Origin: a virus
IMG/VR virus record: IMGVR_UViG_3300013093_000028
Span: 1-64,000 of that record
DNA length: 64,000 bases
Reading direction: 5' to 3' (one strand)
Below are positions 35,254 to 44,730 of the stretch, in pieces. How positions within the stretch are numbered: the first letter of the stretch is position 1; each line of letters starts with the position of its first letter. The notes beneath the pieces are model-generated. The model ran no database searches and was not told the origin of the DNA. It was given only the letters and a program-made list of their open reading frames with translations. Position numbers and translations under genes: made by a program.

Positions 35254-37408
35254 ACTGTGTAATCGGGCTAAAATCAGGATTCTTACCTGCCTTACGCAAT
35301 ATTGCTATAGCTTCTGCTTTTTTCTGATTACCAATATTGGACATCATGCCTATGGTTATATAGCCCAAGCCAGATGGATCAAAATATGGAGCATTTGGTG
35401 TATAGTTCCATGGTTCAAAAGTTTTAGAAACTAAAATTGTATTAACATCCAATGTGTGAGCCCTGGCTGGAATGAATAATGTAGAATAAACATGCCCTAT
35501 TGAAGGACTAGGAATCTTTGGATCTGGCCAGTGCCATAAATCATGGAAATATCTATAGACATAGTCCATTTGCTGTACACGACTTAGTTGTGCTAATTGT
35601 CCAGTAGTAGTCCCTAAGCTCGCAGCCGTAGATGATATAAATTGAATTAAACCAGTAGCACTACTACGAGGATTCTTAATTGAAGGATCCATTGTATAAG
35701 CAGTTTCAGAAAGCATACAGGCAATTAAATCAATAGGTTGGAACGTCAATGATCGAGCCACTTGAGTAACCTTTGCAAGGAAGGCATCATCCATGGCCCA
35801 AGGGGTATATGCCCCGCGAACTGTGCCTCGATCTGATGTAGGACCTGCTTTTCCTTGAAACGGTTGACTAGCTGATTGAACACTAGTAGATCCGCTTGAT
35901 GCTGTAATGTTTGAATCAGTATAGTTAAAAGAAAATAACGCAGGGTTATTATTTTCATGACCGTCCCATGGTTCATGACTTGGTACTCGTTGCATAATAG
36001 ATTGAATACCATCAGATTTGTAATGAGACCCAGCCCATGTGCTGGCTGTTGAGTTAGCAGTTACGCTGAATAAATTTAGTAGAGCAGGAGTTGTTGGGTT
36101 AGCTGCAGTAGGCGGTGTGGCTTTTGGCCCATTCTGATTGATTACCCCAGCAGTCATTGTGATTGAAGATTTACCAGTCATAGACAAATCACTGCCTGCC
36201 CCAAGAGCAAGTAGTCCGTTTGATTTTAAACTTAGATTTCCGCTGGCTGTATGATTTGATACACCTCCAACAGATGTATTATAATCTTTGGCCACTGTTA
36301 GATTAAATCCACCAACAGCTTGGATGTACATGTCATTGCCAATTATATTAGAACTACCTTGGGCGCTGAGTGTGACGTTACCGCCAGCTTGTCCAAAAGA
36401 AGATCCCAGAGCCGCTATGTTAACGTTTCTGCCAGCTTCTAAATTTACATCTCGATCAGCTCGGAAATTAAAATCTCCTTGTGAATGAATACTAATACTA
36501 TCAGCGGCATAGATATCAATTTTTCCAGCACTGGTGAATTCCATCCATGCGGTGCCTTTACTGTTGGCTATGTAGATTAGATCTTCTGAATTATGTAATA
36601 ATATTTGATGCCCAGTTCTAGTTCTGATACGAACCAGTTCGTTGTTACCATTTAGGTCACCGTCATCCATAACAAATGTTGTACCGCCTAGTCGACTCAC
36701 CGGAGCCATGACACCTTTACCAAAGGAAATATCTCCTCGCTGTGCGCCATTACTGGTATCTAACGGTCCAGGCGTACTTATACCAAATACTTGACTAGGT
36801 ACTTCTCTACGTGCGCCACTTGATGTAATACCCCTAACAGTATCTGCTAATAATCCTTGTTCTAACAATCTATAGGCAAAGGGGTGAAGTGGTCTTCCTA
36901 CTGAATCTGGGTTAGGTACTTTTCCGTTATAAACTTTTTTATTATATTCTGCTACTGGCAAACTTGTTATATCTGATCCAAATTTACTGCGTTGTGCTGG
37001 CGTAAGTTCAACATGTGAACTGGCTGCAATACCTGGTACCATGTGATTTTCAAACTTATCTTCACTTGGTACACACCCTATCCAATAGCCTTGATCAGTC
37101 TGCCCATTAATGAATATAACCATGACCTTGCTGCCAATATCTGGCGGTATCATCCACATTCCATAGGATTTTTGTGTATGATTGAAATTAGCACTGTCGT
37201 TGCCAAGGAAACGAGCCGATGTCACTCCATAAAAAGGAGACATATATTGAACAGGCAATGCGTTTGATGGATCATTCACAAAACCTGGGACATCGGTTGT
37301 TAATACAACTTTTAATGCTCCCATAAAAGATGTATCTAGGTGATTTACTACCTCGGCAATGTAAGGGCCCGGACTAGGTAAACTTTTCGTCTGTTTATCT
37401 ACTGACAT
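35252..37408 (-). CDS. gp5: Baseplate hub spike gp5-like with C-terminal lytic transglycosylase domain
   Basis: 718 residues. Residues about 10-130 match the gp5/VgrG OB-fold region (PYIAEVVNHLDTSFMGALKV, KSYGMWMIPPDIGSKVMVIF). Residues about 230-420 form the spike beta-prism (VRIRTRTGHQILLHNSEDLI, KIDIYAADSISIHSQGDFNF, DVNLEAGRNVNI). The last 190 residues hold a GH23-like lytic domain: LIACMLSETAYTMD with the probable catalytic Glu, then SSATGLIQFISSTAASLG. In T4 gp5 the lysozyme lies between the OB-fold and the spike; here the lytic part is after the spike and of a different type. It punctures the cell wall during injection. Neighbours are the hub gene and gp25. Confidence 0.85.
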   Translation of the reverse strand: MSVDKQTKSLPSPGPYIAEVVNHLDTSFMGALKVVLTTDVPGFVNDPSNALPVQYMSPFYGVTSARFLGNDSANFNHTQKSYGMWMIPPDIGSKVMVIFINGQTDQGYWIGCVPSEDKFENHMVPGIAASSHVELTPAQRSKFGSDITSLPVAEYNKKVYNGKVPNPDSVGRPLHPFAYRLLEQGLLADTVRGITSSGARREVPSQVFGISTPGPLDTSNGAQRGDISFGKGVMAPVSRLGGTTFVMDDGDLNGNNELVRIRTRTGHQILLHNSEDLIYIANSKGTAWMEFTSAGKIDIYAADSISIHSQGDFNFRADRDVNLEAGRNVNIAALGSSFGQAGGNVTLSAQGSSNIIGNDMYIQAVGGFNLTVAKDYNTSVGGVSNHTASGNLSLKSNGLLALGAGSDLSMTGKSSITMTAGVINQNGPKATPPTAANPTTPALLNLFSVTANSTASTWAGSHYKSDGIQSIMQRVPSHEPWDGHENNNPALFSFNYTDSNITASSGSTSVQSASQPFQGKAGPTSDRGTVRGAYTPWAMDDAFLAKVTQVARSLTFQPIDLIACMLSETAYTMDPSIKNPRSSATGLIQFISSTAASLGTTTGQLAQLSRVQQMDYVYRYFHDLWHWPDPKIPSPSIGHVYSTLFIPARAHTLDVNTILVSKTFEPWNYTPNAPYFDPSGLGYITIGMMSNIGNQKKAEAIAILRKAGKNPDFSPITQ

Positions 37409-37420
37409 GTTAGATCCTTA

Positions 37421-39766
37421 TCATTTGTTTACAATTTTGGTAACCGGCGATTGTGCCTGTTGAGCCAGCTGTTTAGAATATGCTTCAGCATTTGCCCTTA
37501 CCTGATCCAGAATTATCGTTCTGGCATTAGGATCAAGTCCTGGCGTATTTGCCTTTTGAGTAAGGAACCGCTGTGTTTCAGAATATGACTGGGCTGTCTG
37601 TGTCGCAGGCTGTGTAGCAGTTTTATTAGCATCCTGAGATAATTGGGCTTCTGGATTAGGTTTATTAACAAACCCTTCAGGTTCTGTTCCCGATTTGACT
37701 GGATTGACACCTGTAGTATCTGTCTGTGGCGGACGTCTTATACCCATTCTCTGTTTGAAAACCCCATTTTTAAAACTACTTACTAGTATTGTTGGCACAT
37801 ATACTCCACTGAAAGGAACTTGCTCTGGTATAAAAATAGCCATACCACCATCACCAGTTGTGGTTACTGCTTGGAAATCTGTGGGATTCTTAAAATTAAT
37901 CTGTATGTATATGTCACCGTATTCTTTATTTGCTGAGCCGTCGCTATTAGAGATAGTTGGATTATTAGGATCAGGTGGCGAATAATAATTTCCCATACCG
38001 TTGGCAGATAGATAAAACGGATCCCCTATAATTTCAATTTCACCAACCCATAGTGATCCTGATCTTGAATTAATGACAGCATGATGCATGGCTTTGGCCA
38101 AAACCCAGTAGGGATCATCCTGGCGCAGGCCTGCTTGTACTCCAGAATCTCCATTAGTATACTTGGCATCGCCGCGCTGACCTGTTTGAGGGATACTACT
38201 TGATTTTCCAGAATTGATATCTTTAGTCGGCGCTTGTGGGTTAACAGCATTGTCCTGTGATCCAGTAACTGCTGCCGGAACCTTGTCATTATTGCCCATG
38301 GCATTGGGCACACCTTCAAAATACAAAACATTTATTGTAAGTTTGAAACTTAATAAATGAGAATTATTCCCCATATACAAATAGTCATAGATCCTAGATA
38401 ATCTAGATTCTAATCCAGTTACATCTATATTTTCGTCAGTGTGTCCAGGCAATTTTGTAATAGATATTTTTCGTGGTGTAATAATGTACTTAAAATTTCT
38501 ATAGGGCAATTTTGTTTGATCATTTATTTTATCTTGATTGGTTATTTGAACACTCAAATAAAAATAATCAACTTCGCCTGCTGAATCTGGTTTTGGTGAT
38601 TTTAACAAGTCTCTAGTATAATTGCTGTCCCGTATTACTGATGTGATAATATCGGTGATGTTAGTCCCAGCACCAAAAGACGCAACTGCGGTACCACTGG
38701 GATTTAATCTAATAACTGAATCTGAAGATGATTCCCCCGGTGGGGTGGCGCCATCAACGTGGTAAGCATTGGGCACTGAGTTAGAACCAGGCTCAGCAAA
38801 TCCAAAAGTTTTATTGTCTTTTAAATTAGTGGCAAAATCTTTATTTGCTATTGCATTATTAGAAGCCGCAGTAGTACCACTTAATGTTTGACCACCCAAA
38901 GATTTTGGAAACTCTATAGTATAAGTGTCATGCCCTTCAACAGTTTGTTTACCAGCTGCATCCGCAGAAGCACGTTGTTGCTGTATCTTTGTCATGATAT
39001 CATTTAGTATCTCGCCAACAGTTGTACCTTCACCTTGAATTGGTTGACGTAGTTTATTATCAGTATCAGCATAGGCCATCTCATTGGACGGCATTGCGGC
39101 ACATTTGTACATGGTACCACGCTCAGTTAATTCAACATCAATAAGAGTAAATCGTATTGTAAAATATCTTGTGGCTCCAGGTATCAACTCTGGTGCCGGA
39201 GGAGTGGAATCTTTTGATTTTAATGTATCAGGATATCCAAAAAATTGTAATTTTAAAATATAAGTAGCATTTGAATAAGCAACATAGCCAGCACCCACAG
39301 CGGCTACCTGAAGTGCTTCTAGAAAACCGTTAAGGCTATATGGTTCAATAACATCAAATCTAAAACCACTAGGTAGAGTTGTTTGATGTTTTTCATCGTA
39401 GGATAGAAAACTGTCTATTTCAACATTTTCTATATACATGTCAAACCTACCAGGGCTATTTTTATTGAAACTATCAATCATCTGTTGACCTGTTGCGTCA
39501 GTTGATGCTGACGGGGCCATGCCCTTATTGCCTTTTCCACCAGACTTTAATACTGTAAAGTTTCTTATCGAAGCTTCAAAATTTTGAATTGTTGGATTGG
39601 AAGGTACTGTTTTATCAAGCCCTGCTAGAGTCCAATTATAGGTATATGATTTATAGGAGTCTAAAATATTCGTGGGAACTTTTGGTAGTTTTTTGCCTGT
39701 TATTGTTACTGTTGGAGTAGTAGCGACATTGGCAGTGTTTCGGGTTATATTATTACCGTCTGCCAT
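37421..39766 (-). CDS. Baseplate hub protein, gp27-like by position
   Basis: 781 residues. The start YKSYTYNWTLAGLDKTVP and the block IDSFLSYDEKHQTTLPSGFR, FDVIEPYSLNGFLEAL, TYILKLQFFGYPDTL are typical of large hub proteins of T4-like marine phages. Later ITPRKISITKLPGHTDENID and YIQINFKNPTDFQAVT continue the pattern; the last 100 residues are Gln/Thr/Pro-rich and probably disordered. It sits directly upstream of the gp5-like spike, the position of a gp27-type hub adaptor. No enzyme motif is seen. The role as hub adaptor is inferred from position and resemblance, not from a clear gp27 fold signature. Confidence 0.7.
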   Translation of the reverse strand: MADGNNITRNTANVATTPTVTITGKKLPKVPTNILDSYKSYTYNWTLAGLDKTVPSNPTIQNFEASIRNFTVLKSGGKGNKGMAPSASTDATGQQMIDSFNKNSPGRFDMYIENVEIDSFLSYDEKHQTTLPSGFRFDVIEPYSLNGFLEALQVAAVGAGYVAYSNATYILKLQFFGYPDTLKSKDSTPPAPELIPGATRYFTIRFTLIDVELTERGTMYKCAAMPSNEMAYADTDNKLRQPIQGEGTTVGEILNDIMTKIQQQRASADAAGKQTVEGHDTYTIEFPKSLGGQTLSGTTAASNNAIANKDFATNLKDNKTFGFAEPGSNSVPNAYHVDGATPPGESSSDSVIRLNPSGTAVASFGAGTNITDIITSVIRDSNYTRDLLKSPKPDSAGEVDYFYLSVQITNQDKINDQTKLPYRNFKYIITPRKISITKLPGHTDENIDVTGLESRLSRIYDYLYMGNNSHLLSFKLTINVLYFEGVPNAMGNNDKVPAAVTGSQDNAVNPQAPTKDINSGKSSSIPQTGQRGDAKYTNGDSGVQAGLRQDDPYWVLAKAMHHAVINSRSGSLWVGEIEIIGDPFYLSANGMGNYYSPPDPNNPTISNSDGSANKEYGDIYIQINFKNPTDFQAVTTTGDGGMAIFIPEQVPFSGVYVPTILVSSFKNGVFKQRMGIRRPPQTDTTGVNPVKSGTEPEGFVNKPNPEAQLSQDANKTATQPATQTAQSYSETQRFLTQKANTPGLDPNARTIILDQVRANAEAYSKQLAQQAQSPVTKIVNK

Positions 39767-39767
39767 A

Positions 39768-40070
39768 TTAGAATCCTAACGATTGTTTGAGTACTTTTAA
39801 TTTAGGCAAATAAATTCGTATTCCTGTTACCATATCAAATACCGGATCTTCTATGATTGCTGGGTTACGCACAGCAAACACCCACCAAAGACTAACTGTA
39901 TTATAGAGATCATAAGATAGTAAATCGGGTCTATTTTGATATTTGCTCTCCAGCTCATACAATATGTCATCAGTCTCGAAAGGGAATGCCGTAGGTGTCC
40001 AAACATCAAGGTACCCTTTGGTTTGATCAGAATTATAATACGGACTTAGATTAGAATATGTTGTGCTCAT
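39768..40070 (-). CDS. gp53: Baseplate wedge protein gp53-like
   Basis: 100 residues; T4 gp53 is 196, so this is a short form. The pattern YQNRPDLLSYDLYNTVSLWW, VFAVRNPAIIEDPVFDMVTG and IRIYLPKL is the conserved core of gp53, a small wedge component joining gp6 and gp25 in the inner baseplate; the end also resembles a LysM-type fold. The stop is one base before the hub gene, and the start overlaps the stop of the tube-junction gene by one base. Confidence 0.82.
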   Translation of the reverse strand: MSTTYSNLSPYYNSDQTKGYLDVWTPTAFPFETDDILYELESKYQNRPDLLSYDLYNTVSLWWVFAVRNPAIIEDPVFDMVTGIRIYLPKLKVLKQSLGF

Positions 40071-40858
40071 TAAATAAATCCACTATTTTTGCTAAGGCTA
40101 CTACCAGGAACTAGCCATTTATCAATACTAAAAGATGATATTTCTTGTCTACTATACATTGGAATACAAGTTATAGCTATGGTTGAAAGTATAGGAACAC
40201 TAGTTGGGTTCTTTCCAAAAGAAGAACCAGCATAAGCACCGTTGGGATTAGCCCCTGCTGTAAAGTAATCAACACTCTCAGGTAATTCCAATCTAAAACT
40301 GGTAATTGTTATTGGAACATTAGGGAACATATAAGCCCCGTAAGCATTAAGTCTACAAACTGGTGGCGGTGATCCCGCAAACGGATCATTTCCCCATTGC
40401 ATTTTTGTCAATGCTCGTAATAACTGTACTGTGGAAATATATGCGGCAGCATCTGATTCATTCTGAACTGTGAATTTTCCCTGTATGCTAATTGTGCCAA
40501 CTGAACTATGTTTATAAAAATATTGATTAAAATTAGAATGTGTGGGGTTTATTGTTTCGTAGTCTGCTTTATTTTCAACTGAAATTGTTGGAGTATATGG
40601 AAAAATTATACCCTTAATGGATTTGTCTGACCCCAGTTCACCATTTAATCCTGTGTAACTGGTTAGGTATGCTTTAGGAACTTTAATTATAACCCGTGTG
40701 TCAACAGCCGTGGAGTTTCCTTGAAGATTATAAAAATTTACCTCTGGGCCTGCTGGAGATGGAGGCTGTGCCCCGCCACCTTTCTTAAATGCTTTGGTCA
40801 GCACTGAAGCGGCTACTCCTGTGGCCGCTATTCCAGCTAGATCTCCAAGTAAACTCAT
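40070..40858 (-). CDS. Baseplate tail-tube junction protein (gp48/gp54-like)
   Basis: 262 residues with ribosome site AAAGGAAAC before the ATG at 40858. The first 25 residues include a short hydrophobic, Ala/Gly-rich segment. The C-terminal half contains NVPITITSFRLELPESVDYF, VPILSTIAITCIPMYSRQEI and SIDKWLVPGS, the pattern of T4-type tube-initiating baseplate proteins gp48 and gp54, which cap the hub and start tail-tube polymerisation. It is the first gene of the - strand tail block. Which of the two T4 proteins it corresponds to cannot be decided here. Confidence 0.65.
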   Translation of the reverse strand: MSLLGDLAGIAATGVAASVLTKAFKKGGGAQPPSPAGPEVNFYNLQGNSTAVDTRVIIKVPKAYLTSYTGLNGELGSDKSIKGIIFPYTPTISVENKADYETINPTHSNFNQYFYKHSSVGTISIQGKFTVQNESDAAAYISTVQLLRALTKMQWGNDPFAGSPPPVCRLNAYGAYMFPNVPITITSFRLELPESVDYFTAGANPNGAYAGSSFGKNPTSVPILSTIAITCIPMYSRQEISSFSIDKWLVPGSSLSKNSGFI

Positions 40859-40915
40859 AGTTGTTTCCTTTTATACTATTTAACCTTAAATAATGTGCTA
40901 ATATAATTAGTTTGG

Positions 40916-40943
40916 TTGACAACCAAAAAATATGTGCTATACT
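40916..40943 (+). promoter_or_regulatory. Sigma-70 promoter for gene 55
   Basis: TTGACA at 40916-40921 and TATACT at 40938-40943, 16-base spacer, 31 bases before the gp55 start. Lies in the divergent region between the - strand tail block and the + strand replication genes. Confidence 0.75.
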
Positions 40944-40947
40944 TTGT

Positions 40948-40955
40948 GATAAATA
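40948..40955 (+). promoter_or_regulatory. Late promoter box GATAAATA upstream of gene 55
   Basis: GATAAATA directly after the sigma-70 promoter and 19 bases before the ATG. It would allow gp55 to act on its own gene late in infection. Confidence 0.4.
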
Positions 40956-40973
40956 AAGGATAATAACAATAAC

Positions 40974-41888
40974 ATGACTACAACTTTTTCTCCTAGAAAG
41001 GTAAAATACCTTAATAATAAAGATTTATTAGCAGAAATCCATCGTAGCAAATGCTCGTTCTCAAGTTTTACTCAACCAGAATATCAACAGTATGATATTA
41101 TTTTGCCTAGTCTTAGCAAAGTAAACATACGGACTATTGCTGAAGCTAAAAGAGCACAGGCCAAGAGAATTGGCATTGCCGCATTTGCCGCCGCTAGAGC
41201 TTCAGGCGATAAAAAAGTAAAACTAGCAGACTGTACGCCCGACTATACCACTATCGCAAAAACAGATGTCATTATTAGAATCATGACATTTGATCATATC
41301 CCGTTGGCACCTGGACGTAAAAAGACTGTTAAAAACACTTCAGATGGACATGATAAGGTAAATTTTCCACCATTTCAGCACTGGAAATTCAATGATCAAG
41401 GCGAATTAATATGCGTAGGCAAAAGTCATTGGAAAGGACCTGTTGATAGTGGACACTTTAGCAAAGATCACGGACGTATCACAGAAAATTTAGGCAAGAT
41501 GTTTATCAAACTAAGTGAACGCTATGCCCAACGCAGTAATTGGCGCGGTTACACTTATGTTGATGAGATGAAGGGCCAAGCTATCCTACAGTTAAGTCAC
41601 ATTGGACTACAGTTTGACGAATCCAAATCAGAGAATCCATTTGCCTATTATACTGCGGCAGTCACTAATTCCTTTACTCGCATCTTGAATATTGAGAAGA
41701 AGAGCCAAAATATTCGCGATGACTTGCTGGAAGAAGCAGGGTTAACACCTAGTATGACCAGACAAAACAGTCAAGAGTACGCAAGTGAAATTGCTCGACA
41801 GGCAGAACTATACAAAAATATGCGTATGCCCAAGAGCGAGGATGATATTCCAGAAGAAGATACAGAAAACGAAGATATTGCTCCTTGA
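40974..41888 (+). CDS. gp55: Late transcription sigma factor gp55
   Basis: 304 residues, longer than T4 gp55 (185). The core about 165-250 is diagnostic: FIKLSERYAQRSNWRGYTYV, DEMKGQAILQLSHIGLQFDE, NPFAYYTAAVTNSFTRILNI and EKKSQNIRDDLLEEAGLTPS, which corresponds to the sigma region 2 of phage late sigma factors. gp55 binds host core polymerase and directs it to TATAAATA-type late promoters, several of which occur in this window. The extra N-terminal 60 residues are basic; the end is acidic (EDDIPEEDTENEDIAP). It is expressed from a host-type promoter, with a possible late box adding self-activation. Confidence 0.9.
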   Translation: MTTTFSPRKVKYLNNKDLLAEIHRSKCSFSSFTQPEYQQYDIILPSLSKVNIRTIAEAKRAQAKRIGIAAFAAARASGDKKVKLADCTPDYTTIAKTDVIIRIMTFDHIPLAPGRKKTVKNTSDGHDKVNFPPFQHWKFNDQGELICVGKSHWKGPVDSGHFSKDHGRITENLGKMFIKLSERYAQRSNWRGYTYVDEMKGQAILQLSHIGLQFDESKSENPFAYYTAAVTNSFTRILNIEKKSQNIRDDLLEEAGLTPSMTRQNSQEYASEIARQAELYKNMRMPKSEDDIPEEDTENEDIAP

Positions 41889-41913
41889 TCTATAATAGCA
41901 TACCTGCTATACT
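41885..41913 (+). promoter_or_regulatory. Sigma-70 promoter for gene 47
   Basis: TTGATC at 41885-41890 and TATACT at 41908-41913 with a 17-base spacer. The -35 overlaps the end of gene 55. GAGGAGAA follows as ribosome site for the start at 41936. Confidence 0.6.
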
Positions 41914-41935
41914 TTATTGAGGAGAACTATACTTT

Positions 41936-42949
41936 ATGAACCTATTTAAAAAGGTTGCGTGTTTTACTGATATACATTTTGGATTGAAATCTAATTCGAT
42001 AACACATTTAAATGATTGTGAAGAATTTGTAGATTGGTTTATTACCAACGCCAAGGAACAAGGGTGTGAAACTTGTATTTTCCTTGGCGATTGGAGTCAC
42101 AATCGAAACAGTTTGAACCTGTACACATTGAATTCCAGTTTAAGATGCTTGGAGAAACTGGGTGCGGCATTTGAAAAGTTTTACTGGTTTCCTGGCAACC
42201 ACGATTTGTTTTACAAAGACAAGCGTGACATCCATTCCTCGGCGTTTGGTCGCCATATTCCAGGTGTCACTGTCGTAGACAGTGTTACAACACTTGATGG
42301 TGTCACCCTAGTCCCGTGGCTTGTTGGGGAAGAGTGGAAGACTATTAGTCAGGTCAAGAGCCGTTACATGTTTGGTCATTTTGAATTACCCTTGTTCTAT
42401 ATGAATGCCATGGTACAGATGCCCGATCATGGCGAGCTACAGGCCAATCACTTTGTACATCAGGAGTATGTGTTTAGTGGTCATTTCCATAAACGACAGG
42501 CAAGAGACAAGATTCATTACATTGGTAACGCATTTCCTCACAACTTTGCTGACTCATGGGACGATGAACGTGGCATGATGATTCTGGAATGGGACGGAGA
42601 ACCACAATATATCAATTGGCCTAGCTGTCCCAAGTATAGAGCATTGAATTTGAGCACCTTATTAAACGATACCGAAAATATAATGAAGTCTAAAATGCAC
42701 TTGAAGGTGAATTTAGACATCAATATTAGTTTTGAAGAGGCTAATTTCTTAAAAGAAGAATTTTCAAAGACCTACGATATTAGAGAAATTGGGCTAGTAC
42801 AAGATAAAACTAATCTAGAAGGTGTGGTAGAAGAAAATCCTGAAGGAAAGTTTGAAAGCGTTGATCAAATTGTAACAGACGGTTTGGTCAATATTGAAAG
42901 CGAACAATTTGATAAGAATACATTACTACAAATCTACAACGATCTATGA
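41936..42949 (+). CDS. gp47: Recombination nuclease subunit gp47 (SbcD/Mre11 type)
   Basis: 337 residues, the same size as T4 gp47 (339). Calcineurin-like phosphoesterase motifs appear in order: CFTDIHFG (D12, H14), FLGDWSHN (D52), FPGNHDLF (N88, H89), MFGHFELP and FSGHFHKRQ, giving a complete two-metal site. With gp46 it forms the Mre11/Rad50-type complex that resects DNA ends to start recombination-dependent replication and degrades host DNA. It has its own promoter and overlaps gene 46 by four bases (ATGA), as expected for an equimolar complex. Confidence 0.95.
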   Translation: MNLFKKVACFTDIHFGLKSNSITHLNDCEEFVDWFITNAKEQGCETCIFLGDWSHNRNSLNLYTLNSSLRCLEKLGAAFEKFYWFPGNHDLFYKDKRDIHSSAFGRHIPGVTVVDSVTTLDGVTLVPWLVGEEWKTISQVKSRYMFGHFELPLFYMNAMVQMPDHGELQANHFVHQEYVFSGHFHKRQARDKIHYIGNAFPHNFADSWDDERGMMILEWDGEPQYINWPSCPKYRALNLSTLLNDTENIMKSKMHLKVNLDINISFEEANFLKEEFSKTYDIREIGLVQDKTNLEGVVEENPEGKFESVDQIVTDGLVNIESEQFDKNTLLQIYNDL

Positions 42950-44730
42950 CATTTAAAATAAACAGCCTAACAGTAAAAAACTTCATGAGTGTGGGTAGTC
43001 AAACCCAAGCAGTGGATTTTACTGATCAAAATCTAACATTGGTATTAGGTTCAAATCTAGACCTTGGCGGAGATGATACTGGGTCACGTAATGGCACAGG
43101 TAAAACTACCATCATCAATGCCTTGAGCTATGCTTTATATGGGCAGGCACTTACCAATATCAAAAAAGAAAACTTAATCAACAAGATCAACGGCAAAAAC
43201 ATGTTGGTCACTGTTGAATTTGAAAAAGCAGGCAACAAATACCGCATTGAGCGTGGCAGAAAGCCCAATGTACTCAGACTCTATGTCAACGATGATCAAA
43301 TAAAAACAGAAGATGTTGACGATGATGCTCAGGGTGACAGTAGAGATACCCAGCGATCTATTGAACAAATGCTGGAAATGTCGCACACCATGTTCAAACA
43401 TTTGCTGGCGTTGAACACATATACTGAACCATTCCTAAGTATGAGAGCGGCAGATCAGCGAGAAGTCATTGAACAGTTGCTAGGTATCACACTATTAAGT
43501 GAAAAGGCAGAACTACTCAAAGCCGCAATCAAGGATACCAAGGATGCTGTCCTAGAAGAAACTGCTAGGATTGAAGCAATTAAGATTGCCAATGAGAATG
43601 TTCAAAAAAGTATCAGTTCATTAGAACTAAAAAGCCAAGCATGGGAAAATAAAAAAGAACAAGACCTCACATCCTTGGTCAAGAACATACATGACTTAAC
43701 TGAAGTCAACATTGATGAAGAATTAGACCTACATGCTCAATTAAAGGTATGGGAAGATAACAACAGCAAGATTTCCAGCCTACAAAAACAAAGAGCAACA
43801 TTAGAAAATGCTGTAACACAGGCCGACAAAACTTTATCTAAGTATAATAAAGAATTAGAAAAGTTAGATAGCAAACAATGTCCAGCATGTGAACAGGACC
43901 TTCATGATCATAAACATGAAGAAATGACTGCGCTCGTCAATAAGAATATAGTAGATGCCTATAGCTATCTAGAAAAAGTTTCAGCTGACTATGAAAAGAT
44001 TGTATCTGAAATTAAAGATATTGGTGAACAGCCCAAACGTCCAAACACATTCTATGACACAGAAGCAGAAGCGCTGGGACATAAAAATAATTTAGATAGT
44101 TTGGAGCGACGATTGACCGAGCGAGCAGATGAAATCAACCCTTATGCCGAACAGGTAGACGAGTTGAAGAAAAGTGCCTTACAGGAAATCAATTGGGATA
44201 TTGTTAATGAACTCAATAAACACAAAGAACATCAAGAGTTCTTGTTAAAATTGCTGACCAGTAAGGACAGTTTCATTCGTAAGAAGATCATCGATCAAAA
44301 TTTAAGTTACCTAAACAAGAGGTTGAGTCATTACATTGACAAATTAGGGTTACCGCATCAGGTAATATTCCAAAACGACCTAAATGTTGAAATTACACAG
44401 CTGGGTCAAGATTTAGATTTTGATAACCTAAGTCGAGGTGAACGTAATCGACTTATTTTATCGATGAGTTTTGCCTTTAGAGATGTTTGGGAAGGACTGT
44501 ATCAAAGTGTTAATTTATTATTCATTGACGAATTAATTGATGCTGGTATGGATAGTGCCGGGGTTGAAAGTGCGTTGGCTGTGCTTAAAAAGATGGCAAG
44601 GGAGAGAGATAAGAACATTTATCTTATATCTCACAAGGATGAATTAATGGGACGTGTAAATAACGTGCTACGGGTGGTTAAGGAAAATGGATTCACAAGT
44701 TACTCAAACAGCGCAGACATTGTTGGATAA
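42946..44730 (+). CDS. gp46: Recombination nuclease ATPase gp46 (SbcC/Rad50 type)
   Basis: 594 residues, close to T4 gp46 (560). Walker A is GSRNGTGKTT (46-55), followed by long coiled-coil arms on each side of a zinc-hook motif QCPAC (about 311-315). The ABC signature is NLSRGERNRLIL (about 493) and Walker B is LLFIDELIDAGMD (about 523). All ATPase motifs are intact. It partners with gp47. The next gene starts inside its last 44 bases. Confidence 0.95.
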   Translation: MTFKINSLTVKNFMSVGSQTQAVDFTDQNLTLVLGSNLDLGGDDTGSRNGTGKTTIINALSYALYGQALTNIKKENLINKINGKNMLVTVEFEKAGNKYRIERGRKPNVLRLYVNDDQIKTEDVDDDAQGDSRDTQRSIEQMLEMSHTMFKHLLALNTYTEPFLSMRAADQREVIEQLLGITLLSEKAELLKAAIKDTKDAVLEETARIEAIKIANENVQKSISSLELKSQAWENKKEQDLTSLVKNIHDLTEVNIDEELDLHAQLKVWEDNNSKISSLQKQRATLENAVTQADKTLSKYNKELEKLDSKQCPACEQDLHDHKHEEMTALVNKNIVDAYSYLEKVSADYEKIVSEIKDIGEQPKRPNTFYDTEAEALGHKNNLDSLERRLTERADEINPYAEQVDELKKSALQEINWDIVNELNKHKEHQEFLLKLLTSKDSFIRKKIIDQNLSYLNKRLSHYIDKLGLPHQVIFQNDLNVEITQLGQDLDFDNLSRGERNRLILSMSFAFRDVWEGLYQSVNLLFIDELIDAGMDSAGVESALAVLKKMARERDKNIYLISHKDELMGRVNNVLRVVKENGFTSYSNSADIVG

